Made by a program: the position numbers and the translations under genes. From Mucilaginibacter pallidiroseus (lineage in GTDB: Bacteria > Bacteroidota > Bacteroidia > Sphingobacteriales > Sphingobacteriaceae): 64,000 nucleotides of DNA. Shown here in pieces: positions 52,194 through 60,623 of the stretch (positions within the stretch are counted from its first letter, which is position 1; the number at the start of each line of letters is the position of its first letter). The notes beneath the pieces are model-generated. The model searched no databases. It was not told the origin of the DNA and saw only the letters and a list, made by a program, of their open reading frames with translations. The stretch lies in the NCBI RefSeq assembly GCF_007846085.1, contig NZ_VOEJ01000001.1, positions 124,001 to 188,000 of the forward strand, in the 5' to 3' direction.

Positions 52194-55148
52194 ATGAAAA
52201 CCGTCTCGACTTCATTAAAAATTATTGTGCTTTTTTTACTGCTGGCGCCCCGTTTAGCGCAAGCCCAACTTAATGGGAATTACAGTATCAGCGGATACGT
52301 TAAAGACGACCACGGCGTAGCGCTTAACGGTACAACTGTGTCAATCAAAGGGACGAACAACAGTACATCTACCGATAGTACCGGTAAGTTCTCGTTGGTT
52401 ACTAATGCTAAGCTGCCCTTTACGCTCTCGTTCAGCGCGGTGGGCTATCAGCCGCAGGAGTTTTTTATACGCAGCGCAAATACGCCTGTCAATATACAGC
52501 TTACTACCCAGGCATTGCTTATAAATGAGGTAGTAGTAACGGCATCACGCCGTGAGGAAAAGCTGATGAAATCGCCGGTGGCTATAGAGAAATTAAGTAT
52601 TACTGCGCTAAAGCAATCACCGGGGCCAAGCTTTTACGATGCTCTGGAGAATGTGAAAGGTGTGCAAATGACGACTACCAGTATCACACTTAAAGTGCCT
52701 AACACTCGCGGTTTTAACAGCCCCAACAACTTCAGGTTTATGCAACTTGCCGATGGGGTGGATATGCAGTCGGCCACATTAGGTGTGCCACTTGGTAATG
52801 CCATTGGGCCAACCGAATTAGATATTGCAAGCATTGAAATTACGCCGGGTGCCGCAGCTGCATTATATGGTACCAATGCCATAAACGGCCTATCCAACTT
52901 GTTTACCAAAGATCCATTCCGTTACCAGGGCCTGAGTTTTTATCAGCGTACAGGAGTTAACCATGTTGACGGTATTGGCATCGATCCGAGCGCCATCACC
53001 GAAACTGCCATCCGTTATGCCAAAGCTTATAAAGATAAATTTGCTTTTAAGATCAACGCGAGTTACCTGCGCGGAAAAGACTGGCAATCAAATACACGGT
53101 TGGATCAAAACCCAGGTAATTTAAAAACGGCCAACCCTGCCTATCCGGAATTAACCGGCGCAAATAATGCAGCTTACGATGGCTGGAACAAATATGGCGA
53201 CGATGCCCTTGCCGGTAGTAATACAGTTTCTATCAAGGGAATTGTGGTTGATGGTGTGGCCAGGCCCAACCTAACTGTTGCGCGTACAGGTTATAACGAG
53301 GTTGACTTGGTAAGCCCGGATGTAAGCAACCTTAAACTGGATGGTACCTTAGCATACAAGATCACGCCGAATACGCAATTATCATACACCTACAGATATG
53401 GCAGAATGGATGGCGTTTTTCAGCGTGGTAACAAAATATCATTAAATGGTGCAACTGTTCAAAATCATAAAGTTGAGCTAAAAGTTAAAGACTTTCTGAT
53501 TAGAGGTTACGAGTCGATTGAAAATACAGGCAACTCTTTTAATGTAAAACCATTGGCAGATAATCTCGACTTAAATCATGCCAGCAACTCGGCCTGGGGT
53601 ACCGCTTATAAAAATGCCTTAACAGCTTATGGTAATGCCAACGGTGGTTTAACATCTGCTAATTTAGCAGCTGCTACCGCCGCCGCCCGCGCTGCCGCAG
53701 ATGCCGGCAGGGTAGAACCAGGCACACCGGAGTTCAACGCGTTGCGCAGCACCATTATCGGTATTAATAACTGGGACATAAAATCGAGCCTGATACCAAA
53801 TGCGCCAGCAACGGGCGGCGCGGCCCTGGTACAAAAAAGCCATATGTTCAACGGCGAAGCGCAGTGGGACCTAACCAATAAGGTTAAAGTTGTAGACCTG
53901 TTGGTTGGCGCAGATATCCGTGTGTATGAAATAATCCCTGACGGTAATAACTTTGTTGACTTTAGCCGCTCCATTGCTGACAGGAACACACCGCTTGCCG
54001 ACGGCAGTTTCGGTGAAAACGTGATCTATAAAAAATACGGGGCCTTTACGCAGGTAACCAAAACATTTTTTGAGGAAAAACTAAAACTATTTGGTTCTGT
54101 CCGTTGGGATTATAACCCATACTTTGATCCTAAGTTTACGCCCCGTTTAGCTGCTGTTTACTCGCCGAGCGAAAATCATAACTTCAGGTTCACTTTTCAA
54201 AACGGTTACCGTTTTCCGTCATTGTTCGAAGCGTTATCATACGTAAACAATGGCCGCGTAAAACGCGTGGGTAGTTTGGAGTTTATTAACGACGGCTTAG
54301 GTTATTTAAACAATAGTTACACGCAGCAATCGGTAACTGCATTTAACGCCGCGGTGAAGGCTGCTTCAACTACCGGTGACGATGCAACAGCTTTGGCTAA
54401 TCGCAACCTTTTACAGGTGGCCGATTTGCCAAAGGCTCGCCCAGAGCAAATAACATCATATGAGGTTGGTTACAAAGGTGTATTGTTTGATAACAAGGTT
54501 TTCCTTGATGTGGATGCTTATGCCAACCGCTACGATGGCTTTTTGGGCCAGGTACAGGTGTTTGTACCAAACGGCACCACAGTAGGTACAGACGCAGCAG
54601 TATTAGCCATGCTTGATGTAAACCGCGACCCTACAACGGCAACCAGCGCTAACGCCGCCAGCCAGGGGCAAAGCCGTTACCGCGTTTACACTAATGCTAA
54701 AAACATTTATAATAACTACGGCTCGTCGTTAGGTTTAAGCTATAATTTTTACAAACGCTACACGGTATCGGGCAACGTAAGTTTTAATAAGCTTAAAGCG
54801 CAAACCGCGTCAGATATTTTTGTAACCGGCTTTAATACGCCCGAGTGGTCGGGCAACTTCTCGTTCGGTAACCGTGAGTTGCTGCATAACTTAGGCTTTA
54901 ATGTGGTTTACAAATGGCAGCAATCATTCTTGTGGGAGAGCCCGTTGGTTACCGGCAGGGTAGATGCTATACACACCTTTGATGCGCAAGTTACTTACCG
55001 TGTGCCGCAGTACTACGCTACGTTTAAAGTTGGTGCATCAAACATATTTAATAACCGCTACATACAATACGCAGGCGGCCCAACCATTGGCGGCATTTAT
55101 TATGCATCAGTGACACTTGACGGCTTATTATCCGGCAATAATAAATAG
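52194..55148 (+). CDS. TonB-dependent receptor, probably sulfur-related
   Basis: This protein of about 984 aa has a signal peptide ending RLAQA, a carboxypeptidase-regulatory-like domain (about 30-115; SISGYVKDDHGVALNGTTVSIKG) and a TonB box-like region before the plug (INEVVVTASRREEKLMKSP). The plug (about 125-235) has GVQMTTTSITLKVPNTRGFNSPNNFRF and TPGAAAALYGTNAINGLSN. The barrel follows with C-terminal SVTLDGLLSGNNK. ATG 52194 is chosen over the in-frame TTG 52179. The substrate is unknown. The Cys-rich leader peptide and the shared operator with the sulfite reductase operon suggest uptake of an organic sulfur compound or sulfate ester. Confidence 0.88.
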   Translation: MKTVSTSLKIIVLFLLLAPRLAQAQLNGNYSISGYVKDDHGVALNGTTVSIKGTNNSTSTDSTGKFSLVTNAKLPFTLSFSAVGYQPQEFFIRSANTPVNIQLTTQALLINEVVVTASRREEKLMKSPVAIEKLSITALKQSPGPSFYDALENVKGVQMTTTSITLKVPNTRGFNSPNNFRFMQLADGVDMQSATLGVPLGNAIGPTELDIASIEITPGAAAALYGTNAINGLSNLFTKDPFRYQGLSFYQRTGVNHVDGIGIDPSAITETAIRYAKAYKDKFAFKINASYLRGKDWQSNTRLDQNPGNLKTANPAYPELTGANNAAYDGWNKYGDDALAGSNTVSIKGIVVDGVARPNLTVARTGYNEVDLVSPDVSNLKLDGTLAYKITPNTQLSYTYRYGRMDGVFQRGNKISLNGATVQNHKVELKVKDFLIRGYESIENTGNSFNVKPLADNLDLNHASNSAWGTAYKNALTAYGNANGGLTSANLAAATAAARAAADAGRVEPGTPEFNALRSTIIGINNWDIKSSLIPNAPATGGAALVQKSHMFNGEAQWDLTNKVKVVDLLVGADIRVYEIIPDGNNFVDFSRSIADRNTPLADGSFGENVIYKKYGAFTQVTKTFFEEKLKLFGSVRWDYNPYFDPKFTPRLAAVYSPSENHNFRFTFQNGYRFPSLFEALSYVNNGRVKRVGSLEFINDGLGYLNNSYTQQSVTAFNAAVKAASTTGDDATALANRNLLQVADLPKARPEQITSYEVGYKGVLFDNKVFLDVDAYANRYDGFLGQVQVFVPNGTTVGTDAAVLAMLDVNRDPTTATSANAASQGQSRYRVYTNAKNIYNNYGSSLGLSYNFYKRYTVSGNVSFNKLKAQTASDIFVTGFNTPEWSGNFSFGNRELLHNLGFNVVYKWQQSFLWESPLVTGRVDAIHTFDAQVTYRVPQYYATFKVGASNIFNNRYIQYAGGPTIGGIYYASVTLDGLLSGNNK

Positions 55149-55186
55149 CAGACTGTAAAGATTTTTTGTTTTAGGTTTTTTTGGTT

Positions 55187-55218
55187 AAAAGGCGGGTAAG
55201 AGATTACCCGTCTTTTTT
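55187..55218 (+). terminator. Intrinsic terminator of the TonB-dependent receptor gene
   Basis: Stem AAAAGGCGGGTAA / TTACCCGTCTTTT with a GAGA loop is followed by more T. Confidence 0.8.
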
Positions 55219-55227
55219 CGTTGCTGT

Positions 55228-55253
55228 CAAAGACGCGAAGTATCGCGTCTCTA
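55228..55253 (+). repeat. Dispersed repeat CAAAGACGCGAAGTATCGCG type, copy 1
   Basis: It is itself an imperfect palindrome (AGACGCGA...TCGCGTCT). An inverted, diverged copy lies 17 nt downstream. Confidence 0.6.
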
Positions 55254-55270
55254 CGTTTTGATAATTAATA

Positions 55271-55296
55271 TAGAGACGCAATACTTTGTGTCTTTT
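55271..55296 (-). repeat. Dispersed repeat, copy 2 (inverted)
   Basis: The reverse complement reads AAAAGACACAAAGTATTGCG followed by TCTCTA, matching copy 1 with a few changes. The pair can fold into a large cruciform. Confidence 0.6.
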
Positions 55297-55324
55297 GCAC
55301 TTAACGTTTCATACAGAAACAAAA

Positions 55325-55358
55325 TAACCCTGCCCGACTTGCACATCGAACAGGGTTT
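55325..55358 (-). terminator. Terminator of the sulfate assimilation operon
   Basis: On the minus strand AACCCTGTTCG pairs with CGGGCAGGGTT (with G:T pairs) and is followed by ATTTTGTTT. It lies about 34 nt past the cysN stop. Confidence 0.65.
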
Positions 55359-55391
55359 AGCATAATTAACGGTTATATAATAATTGGACAA

Positions 55392-56642
55392 TTATTCAAC
55401 AGATTGCCTCAGCATCAGCGCGCCTATGGTAACATTGGTGCGGCTATCGATAATAATGGCACCACCGTTGGCTTTATTTTCCTGGTAAGGATCAAAGGCC
55501 AACGGCTCGGCAGTTCTTAAAACCACGCGGCCAATATCGTTTAATTTAAAGTCTTCATCATAATCTTTTTCCAAAGTGTTGATATTTATTTTGTAAACAA
55601 CTTCGCGGATCTTGCAACGGATGGTCTTTGTATTATGTTGAAGTAAATAAGTAAGGGAAGTATCCAATTGGCGGGTATCCATCCAGCATAAGTCAGCCTC
55701 TATAACGCTTGATAGTTGTGGCTGCCCGGCAGTATTCACGATAATATCGCCACGGCTTACATCTACATTATCCTGCAAATGCACCGTCACAGACATGCCA
55801 GCCAATGCTTCGGCTGGTTCCTTATCGAATAGTTCGATCTTAGCGATGGTTGAAGTAACGCCTGAAGGCAAAACTGTTACCCTATCATTTACCTTGAACG
55901 CACCACTGGCTACGCGGCCGGCATAGCCACGATAATCATGCAGCGCATCTGTTTGCGGGCGTACAACCCATTGCACCGGGAAACGGGCATGAGCATATGA
56001 ATCATCTATTTTAATTTCAACATTCTCCAGATGTTGCAGCAAGCTGTCGCCGGTATACCAGCTAATGTTTGCCGAATTATAAACGATGTTATCGCCTTTA
56101 AGGGCACTTACCGGAATATAAGTAACATTGTCTAACCCAACCTTTGCAGCTAACTTTTTATAGTCGGCCACAATGTTATCAAAAACTTCCTGGCTGTAAT
56201 TAACCATGTCCATTTTGTTTACGGCCACTACCACTTGCGGTAATTGAAGCAATGAAACCAGGAAAGAGTGGCGGGTGGTTTGCTCAACCACACCTTTGCG
56301 GGCATCAATTAAAATAATGGCAAGTGCAGCATTGCTGGCACCGGTAACCATGTTACGGGTGTATTGGATATGGCCGGGAGCATCGGCAATAATGAATTTG
56401 CGTTTATCAGTTTCAAAATATTTGTAGGCCACATCGATGGTGATGCCCTGCTCGCGTTCGGCTTTAAGGCCGTCAGTTAATATGGCAAGGTCAATTGTGC
56501 CGTCATCATTTTTACGGTTAGATGCATGCAGGGCTTCCAACTGGTCGGCAAGTATAGCTTCACTATCATACAACAAGCGACCAATCAATGTGCTTTTGCC
56601 ATCGTCAACACTACCTGCTGTTATAAATTTCAGTATATCCAT
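55392..56642 (-). CDS. cysN: Sulfate adenylyltransferase, GTPase subunit 1
   Basis: This 416-aa elongation-factor-like GTPase has GSVDDGKST (P-loop), DAPGHIQYTRNM and AVNKMD. It drives sulfate adenylation to APS together with CysD. It has no C-terminal APS kinase (CysC) fusion, and no cysC is in the operon, which agrees with an APS-reductase route. It is the last gene of the six-gene operon, 89 nt after cysD. Confidence 0.96.
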   Translation of the reverse strand: MDILKFITAGSVDDGKSTLIGRLLYDSEAILADQLEALHASNRKNDDGTIDLAILTDGLKAEREQGITIDVAYKYFETDKRKFIIADAPGHIQYTRNMVTGASNAALAIILIDARKGVVEQTTRHSFLVSLLQLPQVVVAVNKMDMVNYSQEVFDNIVADYKKLAAKVGLDNVTYIPVSALKGDNIVYNSANISWYTGDSLLQHLENVEIKIDDSYAHARFPVQWVVRPQTDALHDYRGYAGRVASGAFKVNDRVTVLPSGVTSTIAKIELFDKEPAEALAGMSVTVHLQDNVDVSRGDIIVNTAGQPQLSSVIEADLCWMDTRQLDTSLTYLLQHNTKTIRCKIREVVYKININTLEKDYDEDFKLNDIGRVVLRTAEPLAFDPYQENKANGGAIIIDSRTNVTIGALMLRQSVE

Positions 56643-56731
56643 TATTATCTTCTTATAACCCTCCGTGGAGGTAGGGGATTTGTTGCTGCCTTTAACTTCT
56701 CAAAAGAAAATTAAAGTTTTAACTTTTTGAA

Positions 56732-57637
56732 TTAAAAATATCCGCCTTTTTTGCGTTCTTCCATAGCGGCCTCGCTTACTTTGTCGTCCATACGGGCGCC
56801 GCGTTCGCTTATTTTTGATGAAGCTATCTCGTCGATGATGTCATCTATCTCGAAGGCGTATGATTCAACAGCTGCAGTACAGGTCATGTCACCAACGGTG
56901 CGGAAGCGAACATTTTTGCGCTCAATTACATCATCGTCATCCATATTCAGGAACGGCGATGCAGCCATTAACTGACCGTTGCGGGTAATGCAATCGCGCT
57001 GGTGGGCAAAGTATATGGTAGGCAAGGGGATGTTTTCACGGCGTATGTAGTTCCACACATCAAGTTCTGTCCAATTGCTTATGGGGAACACACGTACATT
57101 TTCGCCTTTGTGTATTTTACCATTGTAAATATCCCATAACTCGGGGCGCTGGCGTTTAGGGTCCCACTGGCCAAACTCGTCACGCACGGAAAATATGCGC
57201 TCTTTAGCACGAGCTTTCTCTTCGTCGCGGCGGGCACCACCAATACAGGCGTCAAACTGGTGTTTGGCGATGGTATCTAACAAAGTAACGGTTTGCAGGG
57301 CGTTACGGCTTGCGTTTTTGCCTTTTTGCTCAATCACCTTTCCTTCGTCAATGCTATCCTGTACGTTGCCAACAATCAATTTTTCGCCTATGCGGGCAAT
57401 CATTTCATCGCGGTAGGTAATAGTCTCCTCAAAATTGTGCCCTGTATCAATATGCACCAGCGGGAACGGAAACTTACCCGGCCTGAAAGCTTTTAAAGCC
57501 AAATGCACCAGGGTAATAGAATCCTTGCCGCCCGAAAATAAAAGAGCAGGTTTTTCAAACTGACCGGCTACTTCGCGCAAAATATAAATTGCCTCTGCCT
57601 CTAATTCGTCCAAATAATCTAACCGGTATTTACTCAT
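56732..57637 (-). CDS. cysD: Sulfate adenylyltransferase, ATP-binding subunit 2
   Basis: This 301-aa PP-loop ATPase has LLFSGGKDSITLVHLAL, PFPLVHIDTGHNFEETI, GGARRDEEKARAKERIFS and the C-terminus MEERKKGGYF typical of CysD. It forms APS from sulfate and ATP with CysN. Its start overlaps the cysH stop by 4 nt. Confidence 0.96.
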   Translation of the reverse strand: MSKYRLDYLDELEAEAIYILREVAGQFEKPALLFSGGKDSITLVHLALKAFRPGKFPFPLVHIDTGHNFEETITYRDEMIARIGEKLIVGNVQDSIDEGKVIEQKGKNASRNALQTVTLLDTIAKHQFDACIGGARRDEEKARAKERIFSVRDEFGQWDPKRQRPELWDIYNGKIHKGENVRVFPISNWTELDVWNYIRRENIPLPTIYFAHQRDCITRNGQLMAASPFLNMDDDDVIERKNVRFRTVGDMTCTAAVESYAFEIDDIIDEIASSKISERGARMDDKVSEAAMEERKKGGYF

Positions 57638-58356
57638 TCTTTTAAATCATTTAATTGCACTGCGGCGTGCAAGCCACATTCTTTTTTACTTTGGTCTTCC
57701 CACCACCAGCGTCCGGCCCTGAAATCTTCGCCGGGTTGTACAGCTCTTGTGCAGGGTTGACAGCCAATGCTCGGGAAACCTCTGTCGTGCAATGTATTGT
57801 ACGGTATGTTATATTTTTTAATATATGCTTTCACGTCATCAATTGTCCAGCTAAAAATAGGGTGGAACTTGATAAGTTGATTTCCTGCATCCCACTCCAA
57901 GTTGTTCATGTCTTCCCGGTTTGGCGATTGCTCGGCACGTATGCCGGTTATCCAGCATTGGTTGCCTGCAAGGGCGCGATGAAGGGGCTCTATCTTACGG
58001 ATACCGCAGCATTCTTTGCGGTTTTCTACCGATTCATAAAAGCTGCTTGGTCCCTTTTTGTTTACCATATCTTCTACCAATTGATGCACAGGATAGTAGG
58101 CATGGATAGGCTTTCCGTGGATTTCCATTGTCCGGTTCCATACGTAATACGTTTCCGGGAACAAACGGCCGGTCTCTAACGTGAAAACTTTGATAGGGAT
58201 ATCATTGGCGAATATCATATGCGATATTACTTGGTCTTCCCATCCAAAACTGGTCGAGAAAACAATCTCTCCGGCAAAAACGTCGGCAAGTTGCCTAAGC
58301 GCCTCTACGGGGTCTTTGCCCTCAATTAAATCTGCTATGTGTCTGATATCTGCCAC
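57634..58356 (-). CDS. cysH: Adenylylsulfate (APS) reductase, [4Fe-4S] type
   Basis: This 240-aa protein has the CysH fold with STSFGWEDQVI and TLETGRLFPETY. It carries the two Cys pairs (KECCGIRK and IGCQPCTRA) that ligate a [4Fe-4S] cluster in assimilatory APS reductases, and the catalytic Cys near the end (KKECGLH). The cluster motifs and the lack of APS kinase indicate that APS rather than PAPS is reduced to sulfite. It lies 1 nt after the siroheme synthase-TSUP gene. Confidence 0.94.
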   Translation of the reverse strand: MADIRHIADLIEGKDPVEALRQLADVFAGEIVFSTSFGWEDQVISHMIFANDIPIKVFTLETGRLFPETYYVWNRTMEIHGKPIHAYYPVHQLVEDMVNKKGPSSFYESVENRKECCGIRKIEPLHRALAGNQCWITGIRAEQSPNREDMNNLEWDAGNQLIKFHPIFSWTIDDVKAYIKKYNIPYNTLHDRGFPSIGCQPCTRAVQPGEDFRAGRWWWEDQSKKECGLHAAVQLNDLKE

Positions 58357-58357
58357 T

Positions 58358-59860
58358 TTACTTTAAAAAGAAATTGATGATGCTGCGGATGCTGATTAAA
58401 ATTACAATAACCGCTACCGCGAACATGATAAACTTTGCCGATATTTTGTTTGATATACGGGCCGCTATTGGGGATGCCAAAGCAGAGCCAATAATTAGCC
58501 CTGCGACTGCGTCCCAACGGGCACCACTTAACATGGTAACAAAAGTTAACGAACTCATGAGCGCGATAAAGAACCTTGATAGTTTTACCGTGCCTAACGA
58601 AAAGCGGGGATGCCTGCCACCCGCAATTAAAGTAGATAAAACGATGGACCCCCAGCCACCACCACCAACTGCATCAATAAAGCCGCCGCCAAGACCAAGT
58701 AAAGAAATCCTCTTTATTTTACCGCTTGTCCGTTTCTTTTTTAGGTTGATGGCTTTATTAAGAATTACAAAACCCAATATCAATGTATATACTGAAATGA
58801 CAGGCTTGGTGTATGATGCATAATGTTCTAAGGACGACAATAAGTAAGCCCCGGTAACAGCACCAATTATACCCGGAACAAGAAGTAGTTTAAACAGCTT
58901 CCAATTTACGTTGCCCATGCGGTAATGCATCCAGCCGGCAATGCCATTACTCATTATCTCCGATAGGTGTACGCCCATGCTGGCCGACGCCGGCGGGATA
59001 CCCATTGACAGTGAAAATGTTGTTGAAGTAACCCCATATGACATGCCTATGGCACCATCAATCATGGCAAAAACAAACCCCGCGCCTAAAAAGTAAAAGA
59101 AGGTCGGCGGGATACCCTCTACATAATCACGAAAGCCCGGTTCCCTAAACCATAACGAGGTAAGCGTAATAGCCAAAAAAACTATAAATGTGGCCCACAC
59201 CACCAGTTTTAAGCTTTTATTACTTGGCGGTTTTTTGGCACCAACAAGTACAGCGGTAATGCGGTTCAGTTCGTTTACCTTATGGGTAAAGTCGCCGGAT
59301 AACTGATCGCGTACAGTGCTCAATTGTTGCAACGATGTGTCAATTTCTTCGGGTATCGAGTCGTTTAGTACCTCTTTTAATCGCTTTGCTATGGTTGGCG
59401 ATTTACCATTGGTTGATATGGCAATTTTAAGATCGCCTTTTTGCACTATCGAACCAAGATAAAAATCGCAAAGCTCGGGCTTATCCGCCACGTTGATCAG
59501 TAACTTACGGTCATGTGCCGACTGACGGATAAAGTGATTGAGATTGCTATCGTTAGTAGCGGCAATCACAATATCGGCACCGTCCAGATCGGTATCGGCA
59601 AAGGCTTTTTGAACTATTTTTAGTTGCGAAAACGCTGCCGCTAACTGGTGTATCTGCGGCAAAAATGTTTTAGAAATAACAGTAACCGCCGCCGCCGGGC
59701 TGTTGTTAAGCAGGGCCGTAAGTTTCTCCAAACCCACGTTGCCGCCCCCTACCAGCACGGTATGCAGATTTTCCAGCTTTAAAAACACAGGGAACAATTG
59801 GTTGCCCTTTGCCTTTTGCGGCTGAAAATTGGTTGTATTATTCCTGGGCAACAATGTCAT
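58358..59860 (-). CDS. Fusion: precorrin-2 dehydrogenase/sirohydrochlorin ferrochelatase plus TSUP (TauE/SafE) permease
   Basis: This 500-aa protein has an N-terminal Met8p/CysG-N-like domain (about 25-210; VFLKLENLHTVLVGGGNVGLEKL, the ISTNGKSPTIAKRLKE segment), which makes siroheme from precorrin-2. It is followed by a TSUP permease domain (about 225-500) with eight or nine helices, including the repeat motifs AGFVFAMIDGAIGMSYGVTS and GGGFIDAVGGGGWGSIVL. TSUP proteins move sulfite, sulfonates or related anions. The fusion joins cofactor synthesis for sulfite reductase with anion transport. It overlaps cobA by 23 nt. Confidence 0.9.
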   Translation of the reverse strand: MTLLPRNNTTNFQPQKAKGNQLFPVFLKLENLHTVLVGGGNVGLEKLTALLNNSPAAAVTVISKTFLPQIHQLAAAFSQLKIVQKAFADTDLDGADIVIAATNDSNLNHFIRQSAHDRKLLINVADKPELCDFYLGSIVQKGDLKIAISTNGKSPTIAKRLKEVLNDSIPEEIDTSLQQLSTVRDQLSGDFTHKVNELNRITAVLVGAKKPPSNKSLKLVVWATFIVFLAITLTSLWFREPGFRDYVEGIPPTFFYFLGAGFVFAMIDGAIGMSYGVTSTTFSLSMGIPPASASMGVHLSEIMSNGIAGWMHYRMGNVNWKLFKLLLVPGIIGAVTGAYLLSSLEHYASYTKPVISVYTLILGFVILNKAINLKKKRTSGKIKRISLLGLGGGFIDAVGGGGWGSIVLSTLIAGGRHPRFSLGTVKLSRFFIALMSSLTFVTMLSGARWDAVAGLIIGSALASPIAARISNKISAKFIMFAVAVIVILISIRSIINFFLK

Positions 59861-60623
59861 AAAATTCCCTTATCGGTTGAAATTTAGGATGCAATGAAAC
59901 CACATCTCCCAAAACTATTAATGCAGGCGAGGCAATTTTTTGCTCGTCGACCACTTCAACAATGGTATCAACCACACCAATAGCTACCTTTTCATTCTCT
60001 GTAGACCCGCTTTGTATTACAGCTACCGGCAATTTACCTTTACCTTCCTGTTTATATATCTCTACTATTTCGGCAAGTTTATGCAAACCCATTAATACAA
60101 CAACCGTAGCACGTGTTTTAGCTGCCTGGAACAAATCGCCGGAGATTTGGCCGTTAGTGGTGGTACCGGTTATCACCCAAAAGCTTTCGGCCATACCACG
60201 GTGGGTAACGGGTATCTGCTGCAAACCAGGCACACCAATTGAGCTTGATATACCCGGAATAACCTGCGCCGGAATACTATAATCGGCCGCATGATCCAAC
60301 TCTTCATACCCTCGACCAAATACAAATGGGTCGCCGCCTTTTAGGCGTACCACATGACCATAGTTAAGGGCATAATCAATCATCAGTTTATTGATGTTGT
60401 CCTGCGAGAAGGAATGATCGCCGGAGCGTTTGCCAACATAAACTTTGGTGGCGTTTGCCGGGGCAAACTCCAACAGTTCTTCATTTACCAAAGCATCGTA
60501 CAAAACAACATCAGCAGTTTGCAGTGCCTTAATGCCTTTTATAGTAATGAGCTCAGCATCGCCGGGGCCTGCGCCAACCAGCGTGATACGGGGCTCCTTT
60601 AAATTATTTTTAACTTTTATCAT
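59838..60623 (-). CDS. cobA: Uroporphyrinogen-III C-methyltransferase (SUMT)
   Basis: This 261-aa SAM-dependent methyltransferase has LVGAGPGDAELITIKG, YVGKRSGDHSFSQDNIN, RLKGGDPFVFGRGYEEL and ITGTTTNGQI. It makes precorrin-2 for siroheme, the cofactor of the sulfite reductase encoded upstream. It overlaps the sulfite reductase gene by 4 nt and the fusion gene by 23 nt. Confidence 0.95.
   Translation of the reverse strand: MIKVKNNLKEPRITLVGAGPGDAELITIKGIKALQTADVVLYDALVNEELLEFAPANATKVYVGKRSGDHSFSQDNINKLMIDYALNYGHVVRLKGGDPFVFGRGYEELDHAADYSIPAQVIPGISSSIGVPGLQQIPVTHRGMAESFWVITGTTTNGQISGDLFQAAKTRATVVVLMGLHKLAEIVEIYKQEGKGKLPVAVIQSGSTENEKVAIGVVDTIVEVVDEQKIASPALIVLGDVVSLHPKFQPIREFYDIVAQE

Noticed and set aside
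53627..53989. 120-aa minus-strand frame inside the second TonB-dependent receptor
   Set aside because: It is a shadow frame arising from Ala-rich codons of the receptor.
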